Origin: Hyphomicrobium_A sp963812795
GTDB taxonomy: Bacteria; Pseudomonadota; Alphaproteobacteria; Rhizobiales; Hyphomicrobiaceae
NCBI GenBank assembly: GCA_963812795.1
Contig: CAWEWG010000016.1
Coordinates: forward strand, 1 to 64,000
Direction: 5' to 3'
Length of the DNA stretch: 64,000 nt
Part shown: positions 15,465-25,138 of the stretch, piece after piece
How positions within the stretch are numbered: the first letter of the stretch is position 1
Layout: each line of letters opens with the position of its first letter
Position numbers and translations under genes: made by a program
Notes under the pieces: generated by a model
What the model was told of the DNA's origin: nothing
The model's input: only the letters and a program-made list of their open reading frames with translations
The model's database searches: none

Positions 15465-17570
15465 TCAACCGGCCCTTGCTTCGAGACCACCCTTGGACGT
15501 GAGACGCGCCAGGCGTTCGCGGGCGAGCTGGTTCGATTTGGCACGCTCGAGGCGGAACAGCTCGATGTCGGTCACCTCGAAGCCGAGGAAGGTACCCGGC
15601 ACGTCCGGCGTGGTGGCGCGGCGCTTGGGCTCGCTGACGATGATGCCGGCGTCGAAGCGACCGAGGATCGCCTCGAACAGTGCGTGCGCCACGTCGTGGC
15701 GCGCCACGACGACGATGTGGTCGTAAGCGGTGTCGAGCGCGTCGAGCGTCAGGTTGAGTTGGTCGGGGTCGAGCAGCATGTCACGGTCGAGCACGGCGGT
15801 GCCGGCCGGGATGAAGTGCGCGCCGCTGGCGGGGATGCGCGTCACCACATCCTCGAACTTCGCCTTGGCTTGCAGCAACTCGTTGAGACCGGCGCGCCGA
15901 TCGGAGCCCATGTGCTCGGTGAGGCCGTGCCCCTCCGGGCTCCAGTCGACGAGGATGACATCGGCGCCGGCATCGGCCATCGCCTTGACGAGCTGGATAG
16001 CTTCGGTGCTGGCGTCGACCTGGTCCGTCGATCCCGTCATCAGCGTGCGGAAGCCGCCGATGTCCTGCGGGTGCGACACGAGATGCTCGGCGAGATCGGC
16101 AACCGAATGCACGACATGCACGCCGGCGGATCCCGGCGCGAAGGCGGGTGCCGCGATACCGCGCGCTACCACTGCCGTCTCGCGATTTGGCGCCACACCC
16201 GGATTGCGGGCGGCGTTGAACAGTGCGCGGGTGACGACGATAGCAATGCCGAACAGCAGCGTCGCCATCGCGATGAGCACGGCGTACTGCAGCGGTTTGG
16301 GGAAGCTCGGCACGCTGGTCGGGCGGGCCAGCGAGACGATCTGCGCCTCGATCGGTACGGCGCGGCGGTCGGCATTGAGGCGATTGGCTTCGAAGCGCGC
16401 CTGCAGGCGCTCCAGCTCGGCACGCTTCGACTTGGCGGTGGCTTCGAGCTGGCGGAGCTGCACCTCGTCATCGCCGGTGCCGACGACCTGCTTCTTCATT
16501 TGCTCGAGGCTCTGGCGAACCGCCGCCTCGCGCGAAGCGGCGATCGACGCGCTCTTTTCGATGCCTTCGACGATCTTGCCGACTTCGCTCTTGATCTGCC
16601 GCTGCAGACCTTCGAGGTCAGCGCGCAACTGGCGCATGCGCGGGTGCGCAGGCAACAGCGTCGCCGACAACTCGGAGAGCTGGCGCTCGACGCGCACGCG
16701 CTGCTGCACGAGATTTTGGATCAGCGGCGAACGCTGCACATCGGGAAGCGATTCGGACGTGCCGGCACGAACCATCTCGCGCACCGACTGGGCACGCGCA
16801 TCGGCTTCGCTGCGCGCCGCCTGCGCCCGTGTCAGCTCGGAGGTGATATCGCCGAGCTGCTGCTGGTTGAGGCCGGTGTTGTTGGGTCCGCCCTTGAAGA
16901 TGTTGGCCTGTCCGCGGAAGTGCTCGACCGCGGCTTCCGCCTCGGCCACTTCCTTCTCGAGCTTATCGATCTTCGGCTGCAGCGCGTTCTGCACGTCGTC
17001 CGTCTGTGCGAGGCTGCGCGTCGCCAGCAGAGTACGATAGGTCTCGGCGAGACGATTGGCGACGTCGGCGGCGAGCTTGGGATCGTCGGACGTGAAGCGG
17101 ATGCCGATGACGCGGCTTTCCTTCGGCGAGTAGACTTCGAGGCGCTTGAAGAACGCCTTGAGCAGGCGATCCTGCTCGCTTTCGGCGGCGCCGCTCCCCG
17201 AGAACATGCTCATCACTTTGTCGAGCTTGCTAGGAGGCTGCAGCGCGCTGTTGAATTCCGGATTGGAAGCGAGCTTCTCCTCGGCGATGATCTTCAGGGC
17301 GAGGTCGGGCGACATGACCGAGCGCAGATGCGTGTTGATCGCCTCCTTGTCGAGGCGCGAGGTCACCGAATCAAACGACCGGTCGCTGCCGTCCTTGGGA
17401 ACGACGACCTCTATCTGCGCCTCCGACGTGTAACGCGGCGGGAATGTCGACAGCGCGGCGTAAGTCATGCCGCCAGTCAGCAGGCTCAAGAGAATGAGCT
17501 TGGGCAACGCACGTCGCACGGAGCGCCATACGGTGGAAATGTCGATGTCGTCGGGGGAGGCGGTATTCAT
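15465..17570 (-). CDS. Wzc/GumC-like polysaccharide co-polymerase with degenerate kinase domain
   Basis: A chain-length determinant of about 701 residues for polysaccharide export. The N-terminal Wzz domain has a membrane helix (LPKLILLSLLTGGMTYAAL), a long periplasmic coiled coil and a second helix (YAVLIAMATLLFGIAIVVT). The C-terminal cytoplasmic domain resembles bacterial tyrosine kinases of the Wzc/ExoP type, but its Walker A region reads MTGSTDQVDAS (about residue 510), with no GKS/GKT, and the Walker A'-like strand reads VILVDWSPEG. There is no C-terminal tyrosine cluster. Kinase activity is therefore doubtful. The ATG at 17570 is preferred to an upstream TTG. It is divergent from the Wza-like gene. 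Confidence 0.9.
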   Translation of the reverse strand: MNTASPDDIDISTVWRSVRRALPKLILLSLLTGGMTYAALSTFPPRYTSEAQIEVVVPKDGSDRSFDSVTSRLDKEAINTHLRSVMSPDLALKIIAEEKLASNPEFNSALQPPSKLDKVMSMFSGSGAAESEQDRLLKAFFKRLEVYSPKESRVIGIRFTSDDPKLAADVANRLAETYRTLLATRSLAQTDDVQNALQPKIDKLEKEVAEAEAAVEHFRGQANIFKGGPNNTGLNQQQLGDITSELTRAQAARSEADARAQSVREMVRAGTSESLPDVQRSPLIQNLVQQRVRVERQLSELSATLLPAHPRMRQLRADLEGLQRQIKSEVGKIVEGIEKSASIAASREAAVRQSLEQMKKQVVGTGDDEVQLRQLEATAKSKRAELERLQARFEANRLNADRRAVPIEAQIVSLARPTSVPSFPKPLQYAVLIAMATLLFGIAIVVTRALFNAARNPGVAPNRETAVVARGIAAPAFAPGSAGVHVVHSVADLAEHLVSHPQDIGGFRTLMTGSTDQVDASTEAIQLVKAMADAGADVILVDWSPEGHGLTEHMGSDRRAGLNELLQAKAKFEDVVTRIPASGAHFIPAGTAVLDRDMLLDPDQLNLTLDALDTAYDHIVVVARHDVAHALFEAILGRFDAGIIVSEPKRRATTPDVPGTFLGFEVTDIELFRLERAKSNQLARERLARLTSKGGLEARAG

Positions 17571-17732
17571 GGACGGGGTGCCGCTCAAGAGAGACCTAAT
17601 TGCTGCGTCAAATTAGAGCGCCGTCGGTTGCGATTTCATTAAGCGTCCGAAACTCGAACGCTCGCTTAGCATTTGTTAACCGGTCGGACCGCACATTGAG
17701 CATGCGACGAACCAAGCTGCGGCTGCTGAACC

Positions 17733-18569
17733 ATGTCCCTTCGCCTAGCCACTCTTCTGACTGCGACGGCCGTCCTGCTGGGCGGCTGCGCGCAGGACGA
17801 TATTGCCGGCTTCGATGATCTGAGCATGCTGAAGAGCGTGCTTCCCGTGGACGTCATCTACGACAATCCGGCGCCGGCCGCCGATGCCGCCGAGCCCATT
17901 AAGGCGGCCGCTTGGGGTGAGACCGTTGTCAGCACGCCCGAGCCGATCAAGGTCGCCGACTGGGGCCAGACGTCGGTGTATCGCGGCGAGCGCATGGTCT
18001 CCCCGGTGCCGATGGGGCCGCCGATGGTTGCTGCTCCCCCGCCCGGTCCGGTCGCTTGGGGCCCCGCCGTCGTCGTCACCGCCGGCCCGTCGGGCGGGCC
18101 CACCGGATTTGAGCCGTACATTCTCGACACCGGCGACAAACTGCGGGTCTTCATCTACGGCCAGCCCAATCTGTCGCGCCTCTACACCGTCGACCAGATC
18201 GGCAACATCGCCGTCCCGCTCATCGGCTCGGTGCGGGCGCGCGGACGCACGACCGTCGATCTCGAGCATGCCATCGCCTCGAGGCTCGGCCGCGAGTTCG
18301 TCAAGGATCCCCAGGTCACCGTCGATGTGGCGCAGAACCGGCCGTTCTTCATCCTCGGCGAGGTTCGCCTGCCCGGCCAATACCCGTTCGTCTCGGGCAT
18401 GACGATCGAGCAGGCCGTCGCCATCGGTGGCGGCTACACCGAGCGCGCCTCCAAGCGCTCGTACCGCATCACCCGCAAGCTCGGCGCCCTCATTGACCAA
18501 ATCGAAGCTCCTGCCGACTACACCTTGTGCCCAGGCGATACCGTCTTTGTGTATGAGCGGTTCTTCTAG
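17733..18569 (+). CDS. Polysaccharide export lipoprotein (Wza-like)
   Basis: A 278-residue outer-membrane polysaccharide export protein. It carries a lipoprotein signal with lipobox LGGC (Cys19), then about 100 residues of Pro/Ala/Gly-rich linker in which AAWGET and VADWGQT recur as a short repeat. The export domain follows: LDTGDKLRVFIYGQPNLSRLYTVD, IAVPLIGSVRARGRTT and a SLBB-type segment PFFILGEVRLPGQYPFVSGMT with AIGGGYTERASK. Together with the divergent Wzc-like protein it should form the trans-envelope export channel. The linker is longer than in most Wza proteins. Confidence 0.9.
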   Translation: MSLRLATLLTATAVLLGGCAQDDIAGFDDLSMLKSVLPVDVIYDNPAPAADAAEPIKAAAWGETVVSTPEPIKVADWGQTSVYRGERMVSPVPMGPPMVAAPPPGPVAWGPAVVVTAGPSGGPTGFEPYILDTGDKLRVFIYGQPNLSRLYTVDQIGNIAVPLIGSVRARGRTTVDLEHAIASRLGREFVKDPQVTVDVAQNRPFFILGEVRLPGQYPFVSGMTIEQAVAIGGGYTERASKRSYRITRKLGALIDQIEAPADYTLCPGDTVFVYERFF

Positions 18570-18594
18570 TTGCAGGCGAACTTCGGGAGCGCGC

Positions 18595-19725
18595 GTGGCC
18601 GAGCGCTTGCGCATCATCCATTGCTTTCGCGCGCCTGTGGGCGGGCTGTTTCGCCACGTGCTCGACCTTAGCGGCGAGCAGGCGGCGCGCGGCCATGACG
18701 TCGGCTACATCGTCGATTCTACCGTCGCCGATCCACTGACCGAAGGGCGCCTCGCGCACGCGGCGGAGCATCTGAGGCTCGGCATCACCCGTATACCCAT
18801 GGGACGCCTCCCGGGCCCGCGCGATCTGGCGACCAGCCGCGCCGTCCGCGATGCCGTGCGTAGCCTGCGTGCCGACGTGTTGCACGGGCACGGCGCCAAG
18901 GGCGGCGCCTACGCCCGCCTCGCCGGACGCGATCTGCGTGCCGGCGGCCGCAACGTGGCAACCCTCTACACGCCACACGGCGGCAGTCTGCACTACCCGC
19001 TCGCCTCACCGCAGGGCCTCGCCTACACGGGGATCGAAAGGTTTCTCGCCCGCTACACCGACGGCCTGATCTTCGAGAGCGACTTCATCCGCCGCGTTTA
19101 CGACAGTCGCGTCGGCGCCGGCCGGGTGGCCGCCCGCGTCGTCCCCAACGCACTGCAGCCCGTAGATTTCATCGCCCACAAGCCCAACCCCGATGCTGCG
19201 GACTTCCTCTTCATCGGCGAGCTTCGCCAGCTCAAGGGCGTCGACGTGCTGTTGCGCGCGCTGGCGGAAATCGCCGCACGATTTCCCGTGCGGGCCGTCA
19301 TCGTCGGCGCCGGCCCGGATGCCGACGCCTTCCGCAGCCTCGCCGAAGACCTCAGGATCGGCAGCCTCGTCGACTTCCCGGGCGCCATGCCGGCGCGGTC
19401 TGCTTTCCCCCTCGGCCGCTGCCTCGTTGTCCCATCCCGGGCCGAAAGCATGCCCTACATCGTCCTCGAAGCGGCGGCCGCCGGAATGCCCATACTGGCG
19501 ACGGACGTCGGCGGCATCCCCGAGATCGTTAGCGGCACCGACACACCATTGCTGCCTGCAGGAGATGTCGGCGTGCTGGCGCAGGCCATGCAAGCGTTCC
19601 TCGATGCTCCCGAGCCGGCGAAAGCGCGCGCCACGCGCCTGCAAACGGCGGTGGCCGAGCGCTTCACGGTCGAACGCGCGGCCGGCGAGGTGCTGGCGTT
19701 CTATGCCGAACGGCTCGGCCGCTAA
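18595..19725 (+). CDS. Glycosyltransferase, GT4 family
   Basis: A 376-residue GT-B retaining glycosyltransferase, probably adding a sugar to the lipid-linked exopolysaccharide unit on the cytoplasmic face. The N-terminal half has the acceptor domain start RIIHCFRAPVGGLFRHVLDL; the C-terminal half has FLFIGELRQLKGVDVLLRAL and the EX7E motif in SRAESMPYIVLEAAAAGMP, followed by DVGGIPEIV. The start is taken as GTG 18595, 25 bases after the Wza-like stop with GGGAG upstream; the open frame before it overlaps the Wza-like gene. Donor and acceptor are unknown. Confidence 0.88.
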   Translation: MAERLRIIHCFRAPVGGLFRHVLDLSGEQAARGHDVGYIVDSTVADPLTEGRLAHAAEHLRLGITRIPMGRLPGPRDLATSRAVRDAVRSLRADVLHGHGAKGGAYARLAGRDLRAGGRNVATLYTPHGGSLHYPLASPQGLAYTGIERFLARYTDGLIFESDFIRRVYDSRVGAGRVAARVVPNALQPVDFIAHKPNPDAADFLFIGELRQLKGVDVLLRALAEIAARFPVRAVIVGAGPDADAFRSLAEDLRIGSLVDFPGAMPARSAFPLGRCLVVPSRAESMPYIVLEAAAAGMPILATDVGGIPEIVSGTDTPLLPAGDVGVLAQAMQAFLDAPEPAKARATRLQTAVAERFTVERAAGEVLAFYAERLGR

Positions 19726-19831
19726 CCTTAACTGAAAAGCTTACCTGCCTGACCGCCGCGATCCGGCGCTGTGGCACGAAGCCTGCTTTCAACAGGGCAG
19801 TCTTACGCGTCACAATTACGGATCAAGTCGA

Positions 19832-21340
19832 ATGCTCAATGTTGGCCGGGCCTCAGTCCCGCAAACGGTACCGGCGACCATAGCGCGCAAAATCCCGCGC
19901 CTTGCCGACTTCCGCGTGGACGACAAGACGCGCCTCATGTCGATGGTGGTCATCCGCGGCGCCGTGCGCGCCTGCGACATCGCCATCATCTTCCTCCTCG
20001 GGTTCGCCGTCGCCGTGTCCTACGTCGACGAGCCGGCGATCATCGGCAGCACCTACTACATGGCCGCCATCGCCATGACGGCCGTGGCGACAGTTGCCGG
20101 CTTCGACATGCTGGGCCTCTACTCGCAGGCGACGTTCAACTCGTTCATCCGCCAGATGCCACGCGTCCTTCTCGCCTGGACCGCGGCCTTCGCGCTGCTG
20201 CTCGCCGCCGTATTCTTCCTCAAGGCCGCCGACGACTTCTCGCGCGTGTGGTTCGCCGCCTGGTACGTCGTCGGCATCTTCGTTCTGCTGGGCGAGCGCC
20301 TAGTGGTCGCCAGCCTCGTTCGCCGCTGGACGCAGCAGGGGCGCCTCTATCGCCGCGCGGCGATCTACGGTGGCGGCGCCATCTCCGAGAGGCTCATCAG
20401 CGAGCTGGAGGTCGACGTCGACAGCGACATCCGCATCACCGGCATCTTCGATGACCGCGGCGACGATCGCGTCGATCGCGTCATCGCCGGCTATCCACGC
20501 CTTGGCGGCCTAAAGCAGCTCGTCACCCTCGCCCGCAGCTCGCGGCTCGATCTCGTCATCGTCGCCCTGCCGATCACCGCCGAGAAGCGCGTCGTCGAAG
20601 TGACGCGAGCGCTTGCCGTGCTCCCGGCCGAGGTCAAGCTGCCCGCCCGCTCCACCGAGCTGCGCTTCACGCCCGGCACGTACTCGCGCGTCGGCAACGT
20701 CGCCATGATCGACCTGCTGGAGAAGCCGATCGCCGACTGGGGCTCGGTGACGAAGTGGGTCTTCGACAAGATCGTCGGCACGCTGGCGTTGCTCTTCCTG
20801 GCGCCGCTCATGCTCGCCGTCGCCGTCGCCATCAAGCTCGACAGCCGTGGCCCGGTGCTGTTCCGCCAGAAGCGCTACGGCTTCAACAACGAGCTCATCG
20901 AGGTGTTCAAGTTCCGCTCGATGTACACCGACCGCTGCGATGCGAACGCGGTAAGGCTCGTCACCAAGAATGACCCGCGCGTCACCCCCGTTGGCCGCTT
21001 CATTCGCAAGACGAGCCTCGATGAGCTGCCGCAGTTGTTCAACGTCATCATCGGCAATCTGTCGCTCGTCGGCCCGCGCCCGCACGCCCTCGAGGCCAAG
21101 GCCGCCGGCGACCTCTACGACGAGGTCGTCGACGGATACTTCGGGCGTCACAAAGTGAGACCGGGAATAACCGGTTGGGCACAAATCAACGGCTGGCGCG
21201 GCGAAACCGATACGCCCGAGAAGATTCAGAAGCGCGTTGAATGCGACATTTACTATATCGAGAACTGGTCGCTGCTGCTCGACACCTACATCCTGCTAAA
21301 GACGCCCTTCGCGCTGCTGAAGTCCGAGAACGCCTACTAG
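19832..21340 (+). CDS. Undecaprenyl-phosphate glycosylphosphotransferase (WcaJ/PssY-like)
   Basis: A 502-residue polyprenyl glycosylphosphotransferase that starts exopolysaccharide synthesis by loading a sugar-1-phosphate onto undecaprenyl phosphate. The N-terminal half has four predicted membrane helices and a CoA-binding-like soluble domain (RAAIYGGGAISERLI). The C-terminal catalytic domain has KWVFDKIVGTLALLFLAPLM, a long membrane-embedded helix, then RQKRYGFNNELIEVFKFRSM, TSLDELPQLFNVIIGNLSLV followed by GPRPHA, and KVRPGITGWAQINGWRGET. Many relatives transfer glucose-1-phosphate, but the substrate is not proven here. It sits between the GT4 gene and the ligase/polymerase gene. Confidence 0.93.
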   Translation: MLNVGRASVPQTVPATIARKIPRLADFRVDDKTRLMSMVVIRGAVRACDIAIIFLLGFAVAVSYVDEPAIIGSTYYMAAIAMTAVATVAGFDMLGLYSQATFNSFIRQMPRVLLAWTAAFALLLAAVFFLKAADDFSRVWFAAWYVVGIFVLLGERLVVASLVRRWTQQGRLYRRAAIYGGGAISERLISELEVDVDSDIRITGIFDDRGDDRVDRVIAGYPRLGGLKQLVTLARSSRLDLVIVALPITAEKRVVEVTRALAVLPAEVKLPARSTELRFTPGTYSRVGNVAMIDLLEKPIADWGSVTKWVFDKIVGTLALLFLAPLMLAVAVAIKLDSRGPVLFRQKRYGFNNELIEVFKFRSMYTDRCDANAVRLVTKNDPRVTPVGRFIRKTSLDELPQLFNVIIGNLSLVGPRPHALEAKAAGDLYDEVVDGYFGRHKVRPGITGWAQINGWRGETDTPEKIQKRVECDIYYIENWSLLLDTYILLKTPFALLKSENAY

Positions 21341-21362
21341 GGCCAGCGCGGGAGAGCGTCGC

Positions 21363-22709
21363 ATGACGGCTATCGCCGCAGGATCGGAAAGCGTGGCGGG
21401 GATGCCTGATGAGCGCCGCCCCGGCACGCGCAGCCTCGTCACCTGGCTGGCGCTTGCCGCCGTCGCGTTCACCTTTGCCGCCAGCGGCATCGTGTTCACC
21501 GAACCGGCGCCGGTCGATGCACTCAGCATCGGCCTCATCGTGCTGTTGCCGACCATCGGCCTCGTTGCCTTCAACCGCGCGCTGCTGGCGTACGGCTCCC
21601 TTTGGCTCGTCGCCGGCGCCTGCGCCTTGCTAGCCGCCACCTTTTCTCTCGATCCCAAGGCGACTTTGATCCACGTCGCCGTGACGCTCTATCTCTACGC
21701 CGCCTCGGTCGTCATTGCCGCCTTCGTCGCCAGATCGCCGCGCTTCCACACGGAGCTGATCTTCAAGGCGTGGACGGTCGCCGCCATCGTCGCCTGCTCC
21801 GCCGCGATCATCGGCTATTTCGGCCTGCTGCCCGGCGCCTTCGATTTGTTCACGCTCTACGGGCGAGCCGCCGGCACCTTCAAGGATCCGAACGTGTTCG
21901 GACCTTTCTGCGTCGTACCGCTCGTCTACTTGCTCAGCATCGCGCTGCAGAGCCAGCTGCGCGGCATGATCATTCCGCTGGCCATCGCCGCCTTCCTCAT
22001 GCTCGGCGTGTTCCTCAGCTTTTCGCGCGGCGCCTGGCTCAACCTCGTCGTGGCGCTGGCGATCTACGGATATCTGGCGCTTGCCACCTCGCGCAAATCT
22101 ATCGTGCGCCTGAAGATCGTCGGGCTGCTGGCGGCCGGCAGCATCATCGCCGTGGGCGTCGTCCTTGCCGCCATGAGCTCCGACAACGTGGCCGAGCTAC
22201 TCGCCCAACGCGCAACTCTCGACCAGTCATACGATACGGGCGCCGAAGGCCGTTTTGGGGGTCAGCAGAAGGCCATCGAGCTCGTCGCCGAGCATCCCTT
22301 GGGGATCGGCGCGCAGGAGTTCAGCGGCCGGCATCACACCGAGGAAGTGCACAACGTCTACCTGACCGTGCTGCTCAGCGCCGGATGGCTCGGCGGCGGC
22401 ATCTACCTGATCCTCGTCGTCCTGACGCTGGTGCTCGGCTTCCGCTACCTCTTGAAGGCGTCCGCGGCCGACACGCGCCTGCTGTTCCTCGTTGCCTACG
22501 CGACGTTTGCCGCCACGGCGCTCGAGGGCCTGATCATCGACAGCGACCACTGGCGCCACTTCTACGTGCTGATGGCCATCGTCTGGGGCTTCGTCACCGC
22601 CTTATCGGTGAACGAGCGGCGCGTACCACCTCTCGTCGGCACACAGCCGCGCGCCGTTGTTAGCCACCGTCGCCCCAGCATTGTCGGGCCAGCGCCGCAT
22701 CCCGCGTGA
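21363..22709 (+). CDS. O-antigen ligase / polysaccharide polymerase-like membrane protein
   Basis: A 448-residue protein with about 11 membrane helices, of the Wzy/O-antigen ligase superfamily. Family features are GTFKDPNVFGPFCVVPLVYL, the FSRGAWLNL segment in a membrane helix and the large periplasmic loop ending in HNVYLTVLLSAGWLG. In an exopolysaccharide locus without LPS core genes it more likely polymerises repeat units (Wzy role) than ligates O-antigen; this is inference. It starts 22 bases after the glycosylphosphotransferase stop and so is probably cotranscribed. No Wzx flippase is visible in the window. Confidence 0.85.
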   Translation: MTAIAAGSESVAGMPDERRPGTRSLVTWLALAAVAFTFAASGIVFTEPAPVDALSIGLIVLLPTIGLVAFNRALLAYGSLWLVAGACALLAATFSLDPKATLIHVAVTLYLYAASVVIAAFVARSPRFHTELIFKAWTVAAIVACSAAIIGYFGLLPGAFDLFTLYGRAAGTFKDPNVFGPFCVVPLVYLLSIALQSQLRGMIIPLAIAAFLMLGVFLSFSRGAWLNLVVALAIYGYLALATSRKSIVRLKIVGLLAAGSIIAVGVVLAAMSSDNVAELLAQRATLDQSYDTGAEGRFGGQQKAIELVAEHPLGIGAQEFSGRHHTEEVHNVYLTVLLSAGWLGGGIYLILVVLTLVLGFRYLLKASAADTRLLFLVAYATFAATALEGLIIDSDHWRHFYVLMAIVWGFVTALSVNERRVPPLVGTQPRAVVSHRRPSIVGPAPHPA

Positions 22710-22718
22710 ACCGGCTCT

Positions 22719-23855
22719 TCAGACGATAGTCCGCAGGTGATTGTCAAACGCGCGGCCGGGGAAGGTCGTCGTCGTAAGATGCGTGTGATCGGGCCGATCC
22801 AGTTGCAGTACGCCCATGCCGGAGCTCATCGCAAAGCCTTCCGGCGAAGCCCCGGTAACCCCGCAACTGTCGAGCAAGTGCGTCTCGCCGACGACGGCGA
22901 AGCGCTCGGTGTCGATGTAGACAATGCGGCCGGCGCGCGGCGCGGAGGCCGCGAGCAAGCGTCCGTCGCCGCTCAATGCCACGGCGCCGATATAGCCGGC
23001 GAGTTCGGCGCCCATCGGCTTTGACGGCTCGATGATGCGCAGCGCTTGGTCGACGCCGGCACAGCCGACGAGCTCCGGTGTCTCGGCATCGACGCCTTCC
23101 CACTGGCAACCGAACCAGACGGCGCCGCGCGCGTCCTGCGCCAGATGACGGATCGATAGCTTGTGCAGGCCGGCGCCCTGCATGTGCTGGCTGATCAGCC
23201 GCCCTGTGGTGCTGTCGACGAACGCCAGCGACGGTTGCATGGAATCGAGATTGAGCTTCTCGCGCCCGGTCTCGATATGGGTTTCGATGCCGCCGTTGGC
23301 GACGGCGAGCGTCTTGCCGTCGCTAAGCAGGATCGCCTCGTGCGGACCGATACCGTAGGTAGGGAATTCGCCGACGCGCTTGTAGCCGCCGTTGGCGTCG
23401 TAGACGCCGATCAGGCCGTCGCGCGTGTTGTTATCGTGCTCCGTCGCATAGAGCAGGCGCCCGTCGCGCGAGAATGCACCGTGCCCGTAGAAGTGGCGGT
23501 TGGCTGGCGTTGTGAACAATGCCGGCTCGCGCCGTCCGTGAATATCGAATGCCAGCGCGAACGAGCCAGGTCGGCGCGCGAACACGACGGCCTGCCCGCT
23601 GGCGCGGTCGAGCGCGATGTCATGCCCGCGGCCTTCCAGCGGCAGCTCGCGCGAGATCGTCCCGTCGAGCGACAGCACGACAACCGAGTAGGTGCCGTCC
23701 GGGCGGCGGCAGGCGGCGATGAGGTCGCCCGCGGCGGAGCTTTCGCCCACGTCGTCGTCGAGCATGCCCGCAAAAGCATGGGTGGCGCTGGCCGCCGCGA
23801 AGCTGAGCGCCGTACCGATCACAAAATGTCGCCGGTCAATCGCCATCGAGCTCAT
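22719..23855 (-). CDS. DUF1513 exported beta-propeller-like protein
   Basis: A 378-residue protein of family DUF1513. The N terminus DRRHFVIGTALSFAAASA looks like a Tat signal (two arginines before a hydrophobic stretch), so it is probably exported folded. The mature part has repeated blade-like segments such as GRGHDIALDRASGQAVVFAR, FYGHGAFSRDGRLLYATEHD and GIGPHEAILLSDGKTLAVANG. DUF1513 genes commonly accompany imelysin and di-heme oxidoreductase genes, as here, in clusters linked to iron; the molecular role is unknown. The start overlaps the end of the upstream imelysin gene by 20 bases, or by 11 if the next ATG at 23846 is used, indicating translational coupling. Confidence 0.85.
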   Translation of the reverse strand: MSSMAIDRRHFVIGTALSFAAASATHAFAGMLDDDVGESSAAGDLIAACRRPDGTYSVVVLSLDGTISRELPLEGRGHDIALDRASGQAVVFARRPGSFALAFDIHGRREPALFTTPANRHFYGHGAFSRDGRLLYATEHDNNTRDGLIGVYDANGGYKRVGEFPTYGIGPHEAILLSDGKTLAVANGGIETHIETGREKLNLDSMQPSLAFVDSTTGRLISQHMQGAGLHKLSIRHLAQDARGAVWFGCQWEGVDAETPELVGCAGVDQALRIIEPSKPMGAELAGYIGAVALSGDGRLLAASAPRAGRIVYIDTERFAVVGETHLLDSCGVTGASPEGFAMSSGMGVLQLDRPDHTHLTTTTFPGRAFDNHLRTIV

Positions 23856-24939
23856 TGAACCCTATCGTCAGTCCGGCCAGCGGCGCCAGCTCACGCCCGA
23901 TGAGCTTGCGGATGCCTTCGACGTGGAAGCGCACCATGCGCAATTGGCGCGCGCGGTCCGGATTGTCCTTGGCCTGTGGAATGTCTTCTACCGCGGCGGG
24001 CGCATCGCGCGCCAGCCGCCCGAACGCCGCGGTTACCCAGCGCGGCATCCAGGCTTTGTCGCTGGGGATGCCGCGCCCGAGCCCCATCGTATCGTAGAGG
24101 GACTTGATCGAGGCGATGCCGGCCGCAATGTAGCGCGCGCTGAGACCTGACCGGTGGAACGGCAGGCGCGGCTCCTTGTCGGGCGTTTGCAGCACCGCGA
24201 TCATCGGCACCACCTCGCGGTCCTGGACCATCTGCAGTCCGGTGATGAGCGCGCGCGCAAAGTCGCCCGCCGGCTCCTCGGGCGTCTTGTAGCGCGCGTC
24301 GTTCGCGCTCGGCTCGACCATACGTTGCCGCCAACCGGTGTCACCTTGCCATTCGGTAAGAATTTCGCGCGCCAACGCATGCGTGGACTGCGCTATGGAT
24401 ACCGCCAACTTGCACCGGTATGCGGCAGCGTCGTCCGCGCCGGTGATCGGAGGCGCGCCATCGTCGAGCAGCACTTCCAAAGCCGAAAGGCCTTGCACCG
24501 CGGCGCTCTTTTTCGCCAGCACCGCCGGATCGAGCGCCGCGGTGTCGCGCTTGGCGATGAGTGCCGCGACCTGCCGCTGCGTCACGCCACGCGGATCAGG
24601 CCAGAAGTCGAAGCGTTCGGGGCGGCCGATCTGCGACATCGGCCCGAAACGCAGGAACTCCACTGCCGCCCAGGCGAGAACGGTGTCGGCAAAGTCCTTC
24701 TTCACCGCCTTGGCGGCCTTGGCACTGCCCTCGCACGTGCGCGACAAATCTTCCGCCAGCTTGCCGCTCGTCTTGGCGAGGCGGCTGAATCCGGGAATGA
24801 CATAAGAGTCGATCACGCGCGCATTGAGTTTGGTGAACGTCGGCGAGGCCGGCGCCGCGTGCACGAGCCCTGCCCGCGCCACCACGGCGAGCAGGCAGAG
24901 CGCGGCGAAGCTCCGCGTCATCGTCCGGTTGTTCGACAT
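23836..24939 (-). CDS. Imelysin-family (peptidase M75-like) exported protein, copy 1
   Basis: A protein of about 367 residues with a signal peptide (SFAALCLLAVVARAGLVHA) and an imelysin domain: VIDSYVIPGFSRLAKTSGKL, LAWAAVEFLRFGPMSQIGRP followed by ERFDFWPDPRG, GLSALEVLLDD and FNELDGD at the end. Imelysins are periplasmic or outer-membrane helical proteins, often iron-regulated; the older peptidase name is doubtful for most. The LSALEVLL segment replaces the GxHxxE motif seen in the IrpA-type copy at 25139, so the metal site may be altered. The start is uncertain (ATG 24939 or 24921). It is the first gene of a two-gene unit with DUF1513. Confidence 0.87.
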   Translation of the reverse strand: MSNNRTMTRSFAALCLLAVVARAGLVHAAPASPTFTKLNARVIDSYVIPGFSRLAKTSGKLAEDLSRTCEGSAKAAKAVKKDFADTVLAWAAVEFLRFGPMSQIGRPERFDFWPDPRGVTQRQVAALIAKRDTAALDPAVLAKKSAAVQGLSALEVLLDDGAPPITGADDAAAYRCKLAVSIAQSTHALAREILTEWQGDTGWRQRMVEPSANDARYKTPEEPAGDFARALITGLQMVQDREVVPMIAVLQTPDKEPRLPFHRSGLSARYIAAGIASIKSLYDTMGLGRGIPSDKAWMPRWVTAAFGRLARDAPAAVEDIPQAKDNPDRARQLRMVRFHVEGIRKLIGRELAPLAGLTIGFNELDGD

Positions 24940-25138
24940 TCGATCCAGCGCTCGCCGCACAATCGCCGTCGCTCCCGCGTCTTCTGCCGCGCGTCAATTG
25001 ACGCCAGTCTGCCGCGGGGTAGTGGCGTTCCTTCGACGGTCCTACATAAAGGCTTGGTGGGAAAAAATATTCTTGACTTCCCCAGTCGGAAATCATTCAG
25101 ATCGGCGCCAAAATCCGGCCGAATGAAGGGCACCGCAT

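Noticed and set aside
15684..17642. Long open frame opposite the Wzc-like gene
   Set aside because: It mirrors the coding strand of a recognised protein, has low-complexity Arg/Leu/His composition and no recognisable domain.
25073..25101. Possible promoter or RirA-type iron box (TGA-N9-TCG) before the IrpA-type imelysin
   Set aside because: The TTGACT -35 has no convincing -10, and the box is not palindromic inside and misses the final TCA, so it is too weak to call.
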